Source: Stutzerimonas azotifigens (GTDB lineage Bacteria > Pseudomonadota > Gammaproteobacteria > Pseudomonadales > Pseudomonadaceae). From it: a stretch of 64,000 bases of DNA. Positions 46,780 through 58,323 of this stretch are shown in pieces; within the stretch, counting starts at the first letter, position 1; the number at the start of each line of letters is the position of its first letter. The stretch covers positions 186,001-250,000 of the forward strand of contig NZ_JAAMRF010000001.1 of assembly GCF_013522725.1 (NCBI RefSeq). Direction: 5' to 3'. Below the pieces are notes generated by a model. The model was not told the origin of the DNA and searched no databases. It saw only the letters and a program-made list of their open reading frames with translations. A program made the translations under genes and the position numbers.

Positions 46780-47756
46780 CACATGACCCCCGCGCGCAGC
46801 AGGTCATGCATGTTGAGCGCGCCGGTGGGCCGATCCGCCTCGTCGACGACCACCAGTGCGCTGATCTTATGGTCTTCCATGATCTTCAGTGCCTCGGCGG
46901 CGAGCATGTCGGCGCGGGCGGTCTTGCCGTGCATGGTCATGACTTCATCGATGCGGGCCTGGCGCACGTCGATACCCTTGTCCAGGGTTCGGCGCAGATC
47001 GCCATCGGTGAACACCCCGGCGAGGCGGCCGTCCTCTTCGAGCACGACGGTCATGCCCAGCCCTTTTTCGGTCATTTCCAGCAGCGCGTCGCGTACCGAT
47101 GTGCCGCGCTTGACCTGGGGCAGGCGCTCACCGCTGTGCATGACGTGCTCGACCTTGAGCAGCAGGCGTCGACCCAGTGCGCCGCCGGGATGGGAGAAGG
47201 CAAAGTCTTCGGCGGTGAATCCGCGGGCTTCGAGCAGGGCGATCGCCAGGGCGTCGCCGAGCACCAGGCAGGCGGTTGTAGAGGAGGTCGGGGCGAGATT
47301 GAGTGGGCAGGCCTCGATCGAGACGCTGGCGTCGAGGTTGACCGCTGCCGCCTTGGCGAGCACGGACTCGGGGTTGCCAGTCATGCTGATCAGGGTGATC
47401 CCGAGGCGTTTGATCAACGGCAGCAGGGTGACGATCTCGCTGGTGCTGCCCGAGTTCGACAAGGCCAGGACCACATCATCGCGGGTGATCATACCCATGT
47501 CGCCATGGCTCGCTTCGGCCGGATGGACGAAAAAGGCGGTGGTGCCGGTGCTGGCCAGCGTTGCGGCGATCTTGTTGCCGATGTGGCCGGACTTGCCCAT
47601 GCCGACCACCACGACGCGACCCTTGCTGGCCAGGATCAACTCACAGGCGCGCACGAAGTTGTCGTCGATGCGGTTCTTTAGCTGCTCTACCGCCTCGAGT
47701 TCTAGGCGAATGGTGCGCTGGGCGGTGTCGATCAGTTGGCTGCTCTGGCTCGTCAT
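46779..47756 (-). CDS. kdsD: D-arabinose 5-phosphate isomerase KdsD
   Basis: Protein of 325 aa with an N-terminal SIS domain (GKSGHIGNKIAATLASTG, NSGSTSEIV) and two C-terminal CBS domains. It makes arabinose-5-phosphate from ribulose-5-phosphate, the first Kdo step. First gene of the kdsD-kdsC-lptCAB run, with a perfect -10 box upstream. It is divergent from mlaF. Confidence 0.95.
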   Translation of the reverse strand: MTSQSSQLIDTAQRTIRLELEAVEQLKNRIDDNFVRACELILASKGRVVVVGMGKSGHIGNKIAATLASTGTTAFFVHPAEASHGDMGMITRDDVVLALSNSGSTSEIVTLLPLIKRLGITLISMTGNPESVLAKAAAVNLDASVSIEACPLNLAPTSSTTACLVLGDALAIALLEARGFTAEDFAFSHPGGALGRRLLLKVEHVMHSGERLPQVKRGTSVRDALLEMTEKGLGMTVVLEEDGRLAGVFTDGDLRRTLDKGIDVRQARIDEVMTMHGKTARADMLAAEALKIMEDHKISALVVVDEADRPTGALNMHDLLRAGVM

Positions 47757-47783
47757 GATGCGAAGGTCTGGCTAAAACGCGGG

Positions 47784-47789
47784 ATTATA
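47784..47789 (-). promoter_or_regulatory. Candidate -10 element of kdsD
   Basis: A perfect TATAAT on the minus strand, 27 bp from the ATG. No good -35 is visible at 16-18 bp, so only the -10 is called. Confidence 0.5.
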
Positions 47790-47920
47790 GCGACAAAGCG
47801 AGCGCCGCTCATCGAAAACGCGGTGTTGGCAGCGATTCCAGGGCCGAACCCAAGCTGAACCGGCCCTGAACGAAAGTCGTATCTGTAATCTGGCGACACG
47901 CTCCACGTTTGGGGCGTTCC

Positions 47921-47945
47921 GGGCGCGGTGCTATAGTTCGCGCCC
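47921..47945 (+). promoter_or_regulatory. Candidate mlaF -10 box framed by a 7-bp dyad
   Basis: TATAGT (47932-47937) is a good -10. It sits between GGGCGCG (47921-47927) and its exact inverse CGCGCCC (47939-47945). The dyad could be an operator or a chance GC-rich palindrome. It is 85 bp before the mlaF ATG. Confidence 0.4.
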
Positions 47946-48021
47946 GAAAAAGGTCGCGCGCAACAGTATCTCCAAGCCGGCGGAGATCGTCTGTTCTGCA
48001 GGCTGCATGCAAGGAGATTAG

Positions 48022-48837
48022 ATGAGCGCTGCCAATGATATTGCCGTCGAGCTGAAGGGCGTCACCTTCAAGCGCGGCGAGCGCAGCATTTTCAATAATG
48101 TCGATATCGCCATTCCGCGGGGCAAGGTGACGGCCATCATGGGGCCGTCCGGCTGCGGCAAGACCACGTTGCTGCGTCTGATCGCCGCGCAATTGATGCC
48201 GACATCCGGCGAGGTGTGGGTCGCTGGGCGGAATCTGCCGGCATTGTCGCGCAGCGAGCTGTTCGAGATGCGCAGGCACATGGGCGTGTTGTTCCAGAGC
48301 GGCGCGCTGTTCACCGATCTGGACGTGTTCGAGAACGTCGCGTTTCCGCTGCGGGTCCATACCAAGCTGCCGGACGAGATGATTCGCGACATCGTGCTGA
48401 TGAAGCTACAGGCGGTTGGCCTGCGTGGCGCCGTGGAGTTGATGCCGGACGAGCTGTCGGGAGGCATGAAGCGCCGCGTCGCGCTGGCTCGTGCGATCGC
48501 GCTGGATCCGCAGATATTGATGTATGACGAACCCTTCGCCGGGCAGGACCCCATCGCCATGGGCGTGCTGGTGCGGCTGATCCGCCTGATCAACGATGCG
48601 TTGGGCATCACCAGCATCGTGGTGTCCCACGATTTGGCCGAGACCGCCAGCATCGCCGATCACATCTATGTGGTGGGGGACGGCCAGGTGCTGGGGCAGG
48701 GTTCGCCTGAGGAATTGAAACACTCGAACGATCCGCGAATCGCCCAGTTCATGCAGGGGCTGGCCGATGGGCCGGTGCCCTTCCATTATCCTGCGTCGGG
48801 TTACGCCGATGACCTGCTCGGAGGTGCCGATGCGTAA
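48022..48837 (+). CDS. mlaF: Phospholipid transport ATP-binding protein MlaF
   Basis: ATPase of 271 aa for the MlaFEDB complex, which moves phospholipids between the membranes to keep outer-membrane asymmetry. Walker A is GPSGCGKTT (about residues 41-49), the signature [15 protein letters not shown] and Walker [13 protein letters not shown] follow. AGGAG precedes the ATG. First of mlaFEDCB; its end overlaps mlaE by 8 bp. Confidence 0.95.
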   Translation: MSAANDIAVELKGVTFKRGERSIFNNVDIAIPRGKVTAIMGPSGCGKTTLLRLIAAQLMPTSGEVWVAGRNLPALSRSELFEMRRHMGVLFQSGALFTDLDVFENVAFPLRVHTKLPDEMIRDIVLMKLQAVGLRGAVELMPDELSGGMKRRVALARAIALDPQILMYDEPFAGQDPIAMGVLVRLIRLINDALGITSIVVSHDLAETASIADHIYVVGDGQVLGQGSPEELKHSNDPRIAQFMQGLADGPVPFHYPASGYADDLLGGADA

Positions 48838-49627
48838 GCATTCTCTGCTCGACCGGGTCGGGCTGTTCGGGCGTGCCGGTCTCGACGTTCTGGCCGCGCT
48901 GGGGCGTTCGACGCTGTTCATGGGGCATGCCCTGTTCGGTCGCGGCGGGCTCAACAATTCGTTGGAGTTGCTGGTTCGCCAGTTGTACTCGGTTGGCGTG
49001 TTGTCGCTCGCGATCGTGGTGGTGTCGGGCATCTTCATCGGCATGGTGCTGGCGCTGCAGGGCTACAGCATCCTCGCCAGCTATGGTTCGGAGCAGGCCG
49101 TCGGGCAGATGGTTGCCCTGACCCTGTTGCGCGAACTCGGGCCGGTGGTCACGGCGCTGCTGTTCGCTGGGCGCGCGGGTTCTGCGCTGGCGGCCGAGAT
49201 CGGCAACATGAAAGCCACCGAGCAGCTGTCGAGCCTGGAGGTGATCGGTGTCGACCCGCTCAAGTACATCATCGCGCCGCGGCTGTGGGCTGGCTTCATC
49301 TCGCTGCCGCTGCTGACGGTGATCTTCAGTGTCGTCGGCATCTGGGGGGGCGCGGTGGTCGCCGTGGACTGGCTGGGTGTTTATGAAGGGTCCTACTGGG
49401 CCAACATGCAGAACAGCGTGAGCTTCACCTCCGATGTGCTCAACGGGGTGATCAAGAGCGTTGTGTTCGCCCTCGTGGTGACTTGGATCGCCGTGTTCCA
49501 GGGCTACGATTGCGAGCCGACCTCCGAAGGTATCAGCCGAGCGACTACCCGGACCGTGGTGTACGCCTCCCTGGCGGTACTGGGGCTCGATTTCATTTTG
49601 ACTGCGTTGATGTTTGGAGATTTCTGA
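48830..49627 (+). CDS. mlaE: Phospholipid transport permease MlaE
   Basis: Inner-membrane permease of 265 aa, MlaE/YrbE family, with five or so spans. [37 protein letters not shown] (in part) and [21 protein letters not shown] carry the family pattern. ATG at 48830 has GGAGG and overlaps mlaF; the mlaE stop overlaps the mlaD ATG. Confidence 0.95.
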   Translation: MRKHSLLDRVGLFGRAGLDVLAALGRSTLFMGHALFGRGGLNNSLELLVRQLYSVGVLSLAIVVVSGIFIGMVLALQGYSILASYGSEQAVGQMVALTLLRELGPVVTALLFAGRAGSALAAEIGNMKATEQLSSLEVIGVDPLKYIIAPRLWAGFISLPLLTVIFSVVGIWGGAVVAVDWLGVYEGSYWANMQNSVSFTSDVLNGVIKSVVFALVVTWIAVFQGYDCEPTSEGISRATTRTVVYASLAVLGLDFILTALMFGDF

Positions 49628-50085
49628 TGCGAATCCGCACTCTGGAGATAGGGGTCGGTCTGTTCCTGATGGCCGGGCTGCTGGCCTTGCTGCTGCTGTC
49701 GTTGCGGGTCAGCGGGCTGAGCGTTTCCGGTACCGATACCTATAAGCTTTACGCCTATTTCGACAATATCGCCGGACTCACGGTCAGATCCAAGGTGACC
49801 ATGGCGGGCGTCACCATTGGCAAGGTCACGGCCATCGACCTGGATCGCGACAGTTTCACCGGTCGCGTGACCATGGAAGTGCGCAAGGACGTGGACATGC
49901 TGCCGATGGATTCGACCGCTTCGATCCTGACTGCAGGCCTGCTCGGTGAAAAATATATCGGTCTCAGCGTGGGCGGCGATGACGAGCTGTTGGTGGATGG
50001 CAGCACCATTCGCGATACCCAGTCCTCGCTGGTGCTGGAAGAGCTGATTGGCAAATTTTTGCTGAATTCGGTCAATAGAGAATGA
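49627..50085 (+). CDS. mlaD: Phospholipid transport substrate-binding protein MlaD
   Basis: MCE-domain protein of 152 aa: one N-terminal membrane anchor (about residues 9-29), then an MCE domain (YKLYAYFDNIAGLTVRSKV, AGVTIGKV). It forms a hexameric ring that passes lipid between MlaC and MlaFE. The TGATG overlap with mlaE shows coupling. Confidence 0.95.
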   Translation: MRIRTLEIGVGLFLMAGLLALLLLSLRVSGLSVSGTDTYKLYAYFDNIAGLTVRSKVTMAGVTIGKVTAIDLDRDSFTGRVTMEVRKDVDMLPMDSTASILTAGLLGEKYIGLSVGGDDELLVDGSTIRDTQSSLVLEELIGKFLLNSVNRE

Positions 50086-50096
50086 GGAGTTTCGAC

Positions 50097-50747
50097 ATGC
50101 TGAAAGCCTTGCGTCGTGGTTTGCTGGTCCTGCTTGCCAGCGTGCCGATGGTTGCCCTGGCGGCGCCAAGTGCCCATCAAGTGATCCAGCAAAGTACTGA
50201 CGAGTTGCTGGCCGATCTGAAGGAAAACAAGGACAGATACCGCAGCGAGCCGGGCGCGTTCTACGACGCCCTCAACGGAATCCTCGGGCCGGTGGTGGAC
50301 GCCGAAGGCATTTCGCGCAGCATCATGACGGTACGCTATTCGCGCCAGGCCTCGCCCGAGCAGATGAAGCGCTTCGAGGAAAACTTCAAGCGCAGTCTGA
50401 TGCAGTTCTATGGCAACGCCCTGCTCGAGTACGACAACCAGCAGATTCGTGTGCTGCCAGCTAGTGGCAAGCAGGATCCGGAGCGGACCAGCGTCGGCAT
50501 GGAAGTGGTCGACCGCCAGGGCACTGTCTATCCGGTGCAATACACCATGGTCAAGGTCGGTGGCGACTGGCGCGTGCGCAACGTGATCATCAACGGCATC
50601 AATGTGGGCAAGCTGTTCCGTGATCAGTTCGCCGACAGCATGCAGCGCAACGGTGGCGACCTCGACAAGACCATCGACGGTTGGGCTCAGGTCGTGGCGC
50701 AGGCCAGGGAAACCGAGGCGGGCCAGCAGGCTACCGGCGATGAGTGA
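50097..50747 (+). CDS. mlaC: Periplasmic phospholipid-binding protein MlaC
   Basis: Periplasmic lipid shuttle of 216 aa. The signal peptide ends at VALAAPS, and a Tol-Tol/Ttg2-type fold follows. ATG at 50097 has GGAG seven bases upstream and starts the signal peptide cleanly; the ATG 15 bp earlier, overlapping the mlaD stop, lacks one. It carries phospholipid between the outer-membrane MlaA and MlaD. Confidence 0.93.
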   Translation: MLKALRRGLLVLLASVPMVALAAPSAHQVIQQSTDELLADLKENKDRYRSEPGAFYDALNGILGPVVDAEGISRSIMTVRYSRQASPEQMKRFEENFKRSLMQFYGNALLEYDNQQIRVLPASGKQDPERTSVGMEVVDRQGTVYPVQYTMVKVGGDWRVRNVIINGINVGKLFRDQFADSMQRNGGDLDKTIDGWAQVVAQARETEAGQQATGDE

Positions 50748-51072
50748 TGCACGCATCACCGAGATCACGCCGGGCGAGCTGCGGCTCGATGGCGTGCTCG
50801 ACTACCGCAGTGGAGCGGCGCTGCGTCAGGCTGGCCAGGCGTTGATCCGCAAGGCGACGACTCCAGCGATCACCATCGATTGTTCCGGCGTGCAGCAGTC
50901 CAGCAGCGTCGGGCTGTCGCTACTGCTGGCTTATCAGCGTGATGCGATGGCGGTCGGAAGGCAGCTGAGGATCGTCGCGCTACCCGATGACATGCGTGAG
51001 ATGGCAGGGGTTTACGGTCTGCGCGAAGTGCTCGTCTTCGAGGAAGTCGTTGCGGAGCCTGCTTCGGTCTGA
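50740..51072 (+). CDS. mlaB: STAS-domain protein MlaB
   Basis: Small cytoplasmic STAS protein of 110 aa that binds MlaF and stabilises the transporter. The serine motif CSGVQQSSSVGLSLLL matches the conserved anti-sigma-antagonist-like site. The start overlaps the mlaC stop by 8 bp. Confidence 0.9.
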   Translation: MSDARITEITPGELRLDGVLDYRSGAALRQAGQALIRKATTPAITIDCSGVQQSSSVGLSLLLAYQRDAMAVGRQLRIVALPDDMREMAGVYGLREVLVFEEVVAEPASV

Positions 51073-51111
51073 CCCTACTTTCATCGGCTGTGCACCTCGC
51101 AGGGTTTTTTG

Positions 51112-51117
51112 TATGAT
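51112..51117 (+). promoter_or_regulatory. Candidate -10 element of ibaG/murA
   Basis: TATGAT follows a T-run (TTTTTT) 39 bp before the ibaG ATG. The -35 is weak, so this is a tentative internal promoter after mlaB. Confidence 0.35.
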
Positions 51118-51155
51118 GGGCGGCCGTGCGCGTCCGTCGCCGATCGAGGTTGAAC

Positions 51156-52761
<1,606 letters not shown>

Positions 52762-52847
52762 CGGCCTGACCTCGCCGGCGGCTGTTCGGCCGCTGGCTCG
52801 CGGTTGCGACCGACCGGCGTACGCCGGGTACTTTCTAAGGATTCGCC

Positions 52848-53474
52848 ATGCTGACCATCGCCCTGTCCAAGGGACGCATTCTCGACGACACGCTGCCGTT
52901 GTTGGCGGCCGCCGGTATCGAGCCGACCGAGAATCCGGACAAGAGCCGCAAGCTGATCATCCCCACCACTCAGGACGATGTGCGCCTGCTCATCGTCCGT
53001 GCCACCGACGTGCCGACCTATGTCGAGCATGGTGCGGCGGATGTCGGCGTCGCCGGCAAGGACGTGCTGATGGAGTATGGCGGCCAGGGTCTCTACGAGC
53101 CGCTCGACCTGCAGATCGCCCGCTGCAAGCTAATGACTGCCGGCAAGGTCGGCGCAGCTGAGCCCAAGGGGCGCCTGCGGGTGGCGACCAAGTTCGTCAA
53201 CGTCGCCAAGCGTTACTACGCCGAGCAGGGCCGCCAGGTCGACATCATCAAGCTCTATGGCTCGATGGAGCTGGCGCCGCTGGTCGGACTGGCTGACAAG
53301 ATCATCGACGTCGTAGATACCGGCAATACGCTCAAGGCCAACGGCCTCGAGCCCCAGGAACTGATCGCCACGATCAGCTCGCGGCTGGTGGTCAACAAGG
53401 CCTCGATGAAAATGCAGCACGCCCGTATCCAGGCGCTGATCGACGCGTTGCGTACGGCGGTCGAGGCGCGCTAG
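52848..53474 (+). CDS. hisG: ATP phosphoribosyltransferase HisG (short form)
   Basis: First enzyme of histidine synthesis, 208 aa. This is the short form, which lacks the C-terminal regulatory domain and works with HisZ, not found in this window. Typical wording is [14 protein letters not shown] and [21 protein letters not shown] precedes the ATG. It begins hisG-hisD-hisC. Confidence 0.95.
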   Translation: MLTIALSKGRILDDTLPLLAAAGIEPTENPDKSRKLIIPTTQDDVRLLIVRATDVPTYVEHGAADVGVAGKDVLMEYGGQGLYEPLDLQIARCKLMTAGKVGAAEPKGRLRVATKFVNVAKRYYAEQGRQVDIIKLYGSMELAPLVGLADKIIDVVDTGNTLKANGLEPQELIATISSRLVVNKASMKMQHARIQALIDALRTAVEAR

Positions 53475-53638
53475 TCCAGTACTTTGCGCTCACGCTATTC
53501 GCTTGATAGCCGAAATACCGAGTGGCCCGGATTCGGGCTTGGTAATCTGGTTGCCCCTTGCGGGTACCTGAGCCATGACCGGCCGCCCAGCCCACCGTAA
53601 TAATCCAACCCGTGTGCCCTGCCACCATGAGGCCCGTT

Positions 53639-54949
53639 ATGACCCATCCCTGCGCTGTTCGCCGACTCGACGCTGCCGATCCTGATTTCCTACGGGATCT
53701 CGATCATCTGCTCAGCTGGGAAAGTGTCTCGGACGACGGCGTCAATCAGCGGGTGCTTGAAATCATCGCGGCGGTTCGGCAGCGCGGAGATGCGGCGCTG
53801 GTCGAGTACACCCAGCGATTCGATGGGTTGGAAGTCGCGTCTATGGCCGACCTGATTTTGCCGCGTGCTCGCCTTGAGCGAGCGCTGGAGCGCATCACCC
53901 CACAGCAGCGTGCTGCGCTGGAAACGGCCGCTGCACGGGTGCGCAGCTATCACGAGAAGCAAAAGCAGGACTCCTGGCAGTACACCGAAGCCGACGGCAC
54001 GGTACTCGGCCAGAAGGTCACGCCGCTCGACCGTGCCGGGCTCTATGTGCCAGGCGGCAAAGCATCCTATCCCTCTTCGGTATTGATGAATGCGATCCCC
54101 GCGAAGGTCGCCGGCGTGCCGGAAGTGGTGATGGTGGTGCCGACGCCGCGTGGTGAGCTCAATGAGCTGGTGTTGGCTGCCGCGGCGATCGCGGGCGTCG
54201 ACCGTGTCTTCACCATTGGCGGCGCACAGGCAGTCGCAGCGCTGGCGTATGGCACCGAGAGCGTACCGCCGGTGGACAAGATCGTCGGTCCCGGCAACAT
54301 CTACGTGGCCACCGCCAAGCGCCACGTGTTCGGCAAGGTCGGCATCGACATGATCGCCGGACCCTCCGAGATTCTGGTGGTCTGTGACGGCCAGACCGAT
54401 CCGGACTGGATCGCCATGGACCTGTTCTCCCAGGCCGAACACGACGAGGACGCACAATCGATCCTGGTCAGCCCCGACGCCACGTTCCTCGACCGTGTGG
54501 CGGCGAGCATCGAGCGGCTGTTGCCGACGCTGGAGCGTGAAACCATCGCCCGCACCTCGCTCGAAGGGCGTGGCGCGCTGATCAAGGTGGCGGACATGGC
54601 GCAGGCGGTCGAGGTGGCCAACCGCATCGCTCCGGAACACCTGGAGCTGTCAGTCGCCGACCCTGAGCAGTGGCTGCCGCACATTCGCCATGCCGGCGCG
54701 ATCTTCATGGGACGTTATACCGCCGAAGCGCTCGGTGATTACTGCGCCGGGCCGAACCACGTGCTGCCGACCTCCGGCACGGCACGCTTCTCGTCGCCAC
54801 TGGGCGTCTACGACTTTCAGAAGCGCTCGTCGATCATTCATTGCTCCGCCGACGGCGCTTCCGAACTGGGCAAGGTCGCCTCGGTGCTCGCTCGTGGGGA
54901 GTCGCTGACGGCCCATGCGCGCAGCGCGGAATACCGGATCAAGGGCTAG
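53639..54949 (+). CDS. hisD: Histidinol dehydrogenase HisD
   Basis: Zn-dependent NAD dehydrogenase of 436 aa for the last two steps of histidine synthesis. [27 protein letters not shown] and [12 protein letters not shown] (metal/substrate region) are hallmarks. ATG at 53639 with GAGG six bases upstream is preferred over earlier GTG and ATG codons. It follows hisG by 164 bp. Confidence 0.95.
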   Translation: MTHPCAVRRLDAADPDFLRDLDHLLSWESVSDDGVNQRVLEIIAAVRQRGDAALVEYTQRFDGLEVASMADLILPRARLERALERITPQQRAALETAAARVRSYHEKQKQDSWQYTEADGTVLGQKVTPLDRAGLYVPGGKASYPSSVLMNAIPAKVAGVPEVVMVVPTPRGELNELVLAAAAIAGVDRVFTIGGAQAVAALAYGTESVPPVDKIVGPGNIYVATAKRHVFGKVGIDMIAGPSEILVVCDGQTDPDWIAMDLFSQAEHDEDAQSILVSPDATFLDRVAASIERLLPTLERETIARTSLEGRGALIKVADMAQAVEVANRIAPEHLELSVADPEQWLPHIRHAGAIFMGRYTAEALGDYCAGPNHVLPTSGTARFSSPLGVYDFQKRSSIIHCSADGASELGKVASVLARGESLTAHARSAEYRIKG

Positions 54950-55059
54950 CGGCACGCTTCAGGCTGCAAATGACAAGTCAGATCGCAGGGTGGCAACGCT
55001 TTTCTTGTCCACCTTGAGGATCTATGGCAAACCGACCACATTCGAGGAGAGAAGGGCGG

Positions 55060-56121
55060 ATGAGCAAATTCTGGAGCCCTTTCGTCAAGGACCTGGTGCC
55101 CTATGTGCCGGGCGAGCAGCCGAAGCTGACCCGGCTGGTCAAACTCAACACCAATGAAAACCCGTACGGACCTTCGCCCAAAGCGCTCGAGGCGATGCGT
55201 GCTCAGCTCGACGACGGCCTGCGGCTGTATCCCGACCCGAGCGGCGATCAGCTCAGGCAGGCGGTAGCGGACTTCTACCAGGTGCCCAGCAGCCACGTGT
55301 TCGTCGGCAATGGTTCGGACGAGGTGTTGGCGCACGCGTTTCACGGGCTGTTCCAGCATGGCCGGCCGTTGCTGTTCCCGGATATCAGCTACAGCTTCTA
55401 TCCCGTGTACTGCGGGCTTTACGGTATTCCTTTCGAGCCCATCGCGCTCGATGAAAGCTTCCAGATCCGCATCGAGGATTACGACCGCCCCAATGGCGGA
55501 ATCATCTTCCCCAATCCCAACGCGCCAACTGGCTGCCTGCTGCCGCTGGAGGCGATCGAGCGCCTGCTGCAAGCCCATCCGGATTCAGTGGTACTGGTTG
55601 ACGAGGCCTACATCGATTTTGGCGGCCAGACGGCCGTCGCACTGGTCCAGCGCTACCCCAATCTGCTGGTGACCCAGACCCTGTCCAAGTCCCGGTCGCT
55701 GGCCGGGCTACGGGTCGGCCTCGCGATTGGTCAGCCCGAGCTGATCGAGGCGCTGGAGCGGATCAAGAACAGCTTCAATTCCTATCCTCTCGACCGCGTC
55801 GCGATTGCCGGCGCGGCCGCTGCATTCGCCGACCGGGAATACTTTCAGCAGACCTGTACCCGGGTGATAGAGAGCCGCGAATTGCTTGTCGAGCGGATGC
55901 AGGCGCTGGGCTTCGAGGTGCTGCCCTCGGCTGCGAACTTCATCTTCGCCCGCCACCCGCAACGGGATGCGGCAGCCTTAGCGGGGGCCTTGCGCGAGCA
56001 GGGCATCATCGTGCGCCACTTCAAGCAGCCGCGGATCGCGCAATTCCTGCGCATCACCATTGGTGCGCCGGAGCAGAATCAGGCACTGCTCGACGCCCTG
56101 GGTTCCATCCTGTCGGCCTGA
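55060..56121 (+). CDS. hisC: Histidinol-phosphate aminotransferase HisC
   Basis: Class I/II PLP aminotransferase of 353 aa. The PLP lysine is K210 in [16 protein letters not shown], preceded by PNPNAPTG and [14 protein letters not shown] at 55060 yields the family N-terminus [18 protein letters not shown]. The gene is 110 bp after hisD and convergent with algW. Confidence 0.95.
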   Translation: MSKFWSPFVKDLVPYVPGEQPKLTRLVKLNTNENPYGPSPKALEAMRAQLDDGLRLYPDPSGDQLRQAVADFYQVPSSHVFVGNGSDEVLAHAFHGLFQHGRPLLFPDISYSFYPVYCGLYGIPFEPIALDESFQIRIEDYDRPNGGIIFPNPNAPTGCLLPLEAIERLLQAHPDSVVLVDEAYIDFGGQTAVALVQRYPNLLVTQTLSKSRSLAGLRVGLAIGQPELIEALERIKNSFNSYPLDRVAIAGAAAAFADREYFQQTCTRVIESRELLVERMQALGFEVLPSAANFIFARHPQRDAAALAGALREQGIIVRHFKQPRIAQFLRITIGAPEQNQALLDALGSILSA

Positions 56122-56125
56122 GGCC

Positions 56126-56156
56126 GGTCAGTCCTGCTGCGGCGGCAGGGCTGACC
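56126..56156. terminator. Bidirectional stem-loop between hisC and algW
   Basis: GGTCAG-x-CCTGC pairs with GCAGG-x-CTGACC around a 7-nt loop, in the 44-bp gap between two convergent genes. No long T-run on either side. Confidence 0.55.
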
Positions 56157-56165
56157 GCGCGCGGG

Positions 56166-57326
56166 TCATTCGTCCGGCTTGTCGGGCTCGGCGGTGATGA
56201 CCGGGCGCATTCCTACCTCGGCGGTCAGGGTCATCGGTTTGTTATTGCGCAGAATCTCGATGGCGATCTTGTTTCCCGGGCGTGCGCGGGCGACCTGGTT
56301 CATCGAGCTGCGCCCATCCACCGCCCTGGCATTGTCGATGCTGAGGATCAGGTCGCCGGGCTGCAGGCCGGCACGTTCGGCCGGGCCGTCGCGATAGACG
56401 CCAGCCACCACGATACCGGGGCGTCCTTCGAGGCCAAAGGATTCGGCCAGTTCCGGCGTCAGTGATTGCACTTCTACGCCTAGCCAGCCGCGAATCACCT
56501 GGCCGTGATCGATGATCGACTTCATCACCTCCAGTGCCAGCTTGACCGGGATTGCGAAACCGATGCCCTGTGAGCCGCCGGACTCGGAAATGATCGCGGT
56601 GTTGATGCCGATCAGATTTCCGTTGGCATCGACTAGCGCGCCGCCAGAGTTGCCTCGGTTGATCGCCGCGTCGGTCTGGATGAAGTCTTCGTAAGTGTTC
56701 AGGCCCAGCTGATTGCGTCCGGTGGCGCTGATGATGCCCATGGTCACCGTCTGGCCGACGCCGAACGGGTTGCCGATCGCCAGGGTTACGTCGCCGATGC
56801 GGATACTGTCGGAGTGTCCCAAGGTGATGGCGGGCAGCTTGTCCAGATCGATCTTGAGCACGGCGAGATCGGTCTCCGGGTCACTGCCGATCACGCGTGC
56901 CAACGTCTCGCGACCGTCCTTGAGCGCCACGATGATCTGGTCCGCGTTGGCCGTCACGTGATTATTGGTCAGCAGATAGCCCTGAGGGCTCATGATCACC
57001 GCCGAACCCAGACTGTTCTCGATACGTCGCTGGCGTGGCAGGCTTTCGCCGAAAAAGCGGCGGAACACCGGATCCTTGATCATTGGGTGTTCGGACTGGC
57101 TGGTCATCTTCGTGGTGTAGAGGTTGGCAACCGACGGCGCGGCGCTGCTGACCGCGCTGGCATAGGAGTGCGGCCCCTGCTGCTGCATGATCGTCCGCGG
57201 TGCTTGGTGCAGACTGTATTCGTGGGGGCTCAGACCGACCCAGTGCGGGTAGCGCTGGATAATCAGCAAGGCTACGAGCACGCCGGCCACAAGAGGCCAG
57301 CCATAAAAACGCAGGGCGTTGGTCAT
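56166..57326 (-). CDS. algW: Site-1 periplasmic serine protease AlgW (DegS type)
   Basis: Membrane-anchored protease of 386 aa: N-terminal span (about residues 10-24), trypsin-like domain with triad H123 (NNHV), D153 (ETDLAVL) and S227 (RGNSGGAL), then one PDZ domain (about 275-365). In Pseudomonas AlgW cuts the anti-sigma factor MucA to release AlgU during envelope stress. A perfect -10 box lies upstream. Confidence 0.93.
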   Translation of the reverse strand: MTNALRFYGWPLVAGVLVALLIIQRYPHWVGLSPHEYSLHQAPRTIMQQQGPHSYASAVSSAAPSVANLYTTKMTSQSEHPMIKDPVFRRFFGESLPRQRRIENSLGSAVIMSPQGYLLTNNHVTANADQIIVALKDGRETLARVIGSDPETDLAVLKIDLDKLPAITLGHSDSIRIGDVTLAIGNPFGVGQTVTMGIISATGRNQLGLNTYEDFIQTDAAINRGNSGGALVDANGNLIGINTAIISESGGSQGIGFAIPVKLALEVMKSIIDHGQVIRGWLGVEVQSLTPELAESFGLEGRPGIVVAGVYRDGPAERAGLQPGDLILSIDNARAVDGRSSMNQVARARPGNKIAIEILRNNKPMTLTAEVGMRPVITAEPDKPDE

Positions 57327-57380
57327 TGCGTCCAGGTCCGGTAAGTTGCGGGCAGTGGGAGCGGCCCTTAAGGTGGCGGC

Positions 57381-57386
57381 ATTATA
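57381..57386 (-). promoter_or_regulatory. Candidate -10 element of algW
   Basis: TATAAT on the minus strand, 55 bp before the algW ATG, between the divergent algW and Nif3-family genes. The -35 is not clear. Confidence 0.45.
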
Positions 57387-57433
57387 CGAAGCTGCATGAA
57401 GATTGCAGCGTGCACGTCAAAGAGGATTTATTG

Positions 57434-58192
57434 ATGGCCATCGCGTTGAACACATTGGTCGCCGAGGCGGATCGCTATCTGAACGCCGCCCGGATCGCCG
57501 ATTACTGTCCCAACGGGCTGCAGGTCGAGGGGCGACCGCAGGTACGTCGCATCGTCAGCGGAGTTACCGCCAGCCAGGCATTGCTCGACGCGGCGGTAGA
57601 GGCCGAGGCCGACGTGATCCTCGTCCACCATGGCTACTTCTGGAAAAACGAGGATCCTCGCGTGGTGGGCATGAAGCAGCGCCGGTTAAAGACGCTGCTG
57701 ACCCACGACATCAGCTTGCTGGCGTATCACCTGCCACTCGACGTACACCCGGAGGTGGGCAATAACGTTCAGCTTGCGCGCCTGCTCGAGCTGACCATCG
57801 AGGGGCCGCTGGAGCCCGATAATCCTAAGTCGGTCGGATTGGTTGGCTCGCTGGATTCGCCCCTCACGCCGATGGATTTCATGCATCGCCTCCATGAGGC
57901 GCTCGGCCGTGAGCCCCTGATGATCGAGAGTTCCGGACTGATCCGGCGGGTCGCCTGGTGCACCGGTGCAGCCCAGGGGTATATCGACCAAGCGGTGGCT
58001 GCCGGGGTCGATGCCTACCTGACCGGGGAGGCGTCCGAGCCGACCGTGCACATCGCCCGAGAGAACGGCATCAGTTTCTTTGCCGCCGGCCATCATGCGA
58101 CGGAACGCTACGGTGTGCAGGCCCTTGGGGATTATCTGGCGCGCCGCTTCGCTATCGAACACCTGTTCATCGACATTCCGAACCCGGTGTGA
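57434..58192 (+). CDS. Nif3-like dinuclear metal-centre protein (YbgI/DUF34)
   Basis: Protein of 252 aa of the YbgI/NIF3 family, which forms a hexameric ring with two metal ions per subunit. Metal ligands are suggested by VHHGYFW, LLAYHLPLDVH and the C-terminal GHHATERYGVQ. Its activity is not settled; GTP cyclohydrolase-like or metal-insertase roles have been proposed. AGAGG stands before the ATG. It is divergent from algW. Confidence 0.9.
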   Translation: MAIALNTLVAEADRYLNAARIADYCPNGLQVEGRPQVRRIVSGVTASQALLDAAVEAEADVILVHHGYFWKNEDPRVVGMKQRRLKTLLTHDISLLAYHLPLDVHPEVGNNVQLARLLELTIEGPLEPDNPKSVGLVGSLDSPLTPMDFMHRLHEALGREPLMIESSGLIRRVAWCTGAAQGYIDQAVAAGVDAYLTGEASEPTVHIARENGISFFAAGHHATERYGVQALGDYLARRFAIEHLFIDIPNPV

Positions 58193-58210
58193 CCAGCACT
58201 GGCCAAGGGT

Positions 58211-58254
58211 ATAACCATAGAGCTTTTTGGTATAGGTACAGGCCTGATTAGAAT
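58211..58254 (+). promoter_or_regulatory. Candidate cysD promoter with upstream dyad
   Basis: TTGGTA (58227-58232), a 16-bp spacer and TAGAAT (58249-58254) form a plausible sigma-70 promoter, start near 58261. An imperfect dyad ATAACCA ... TGGTATA (58211-58234) overlaps the -35 and could be a CysB-type activator site. The CysB call is a guess from context. Confidence 0.45.
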
Positions 58255-58323
58255 TTTTCGCCGTGCTAGAGTGCGGCGTTTCGCGGCCCGCCGGCCGCCC
58301 ATTTTTTTACCTCGTGAGTAGCC

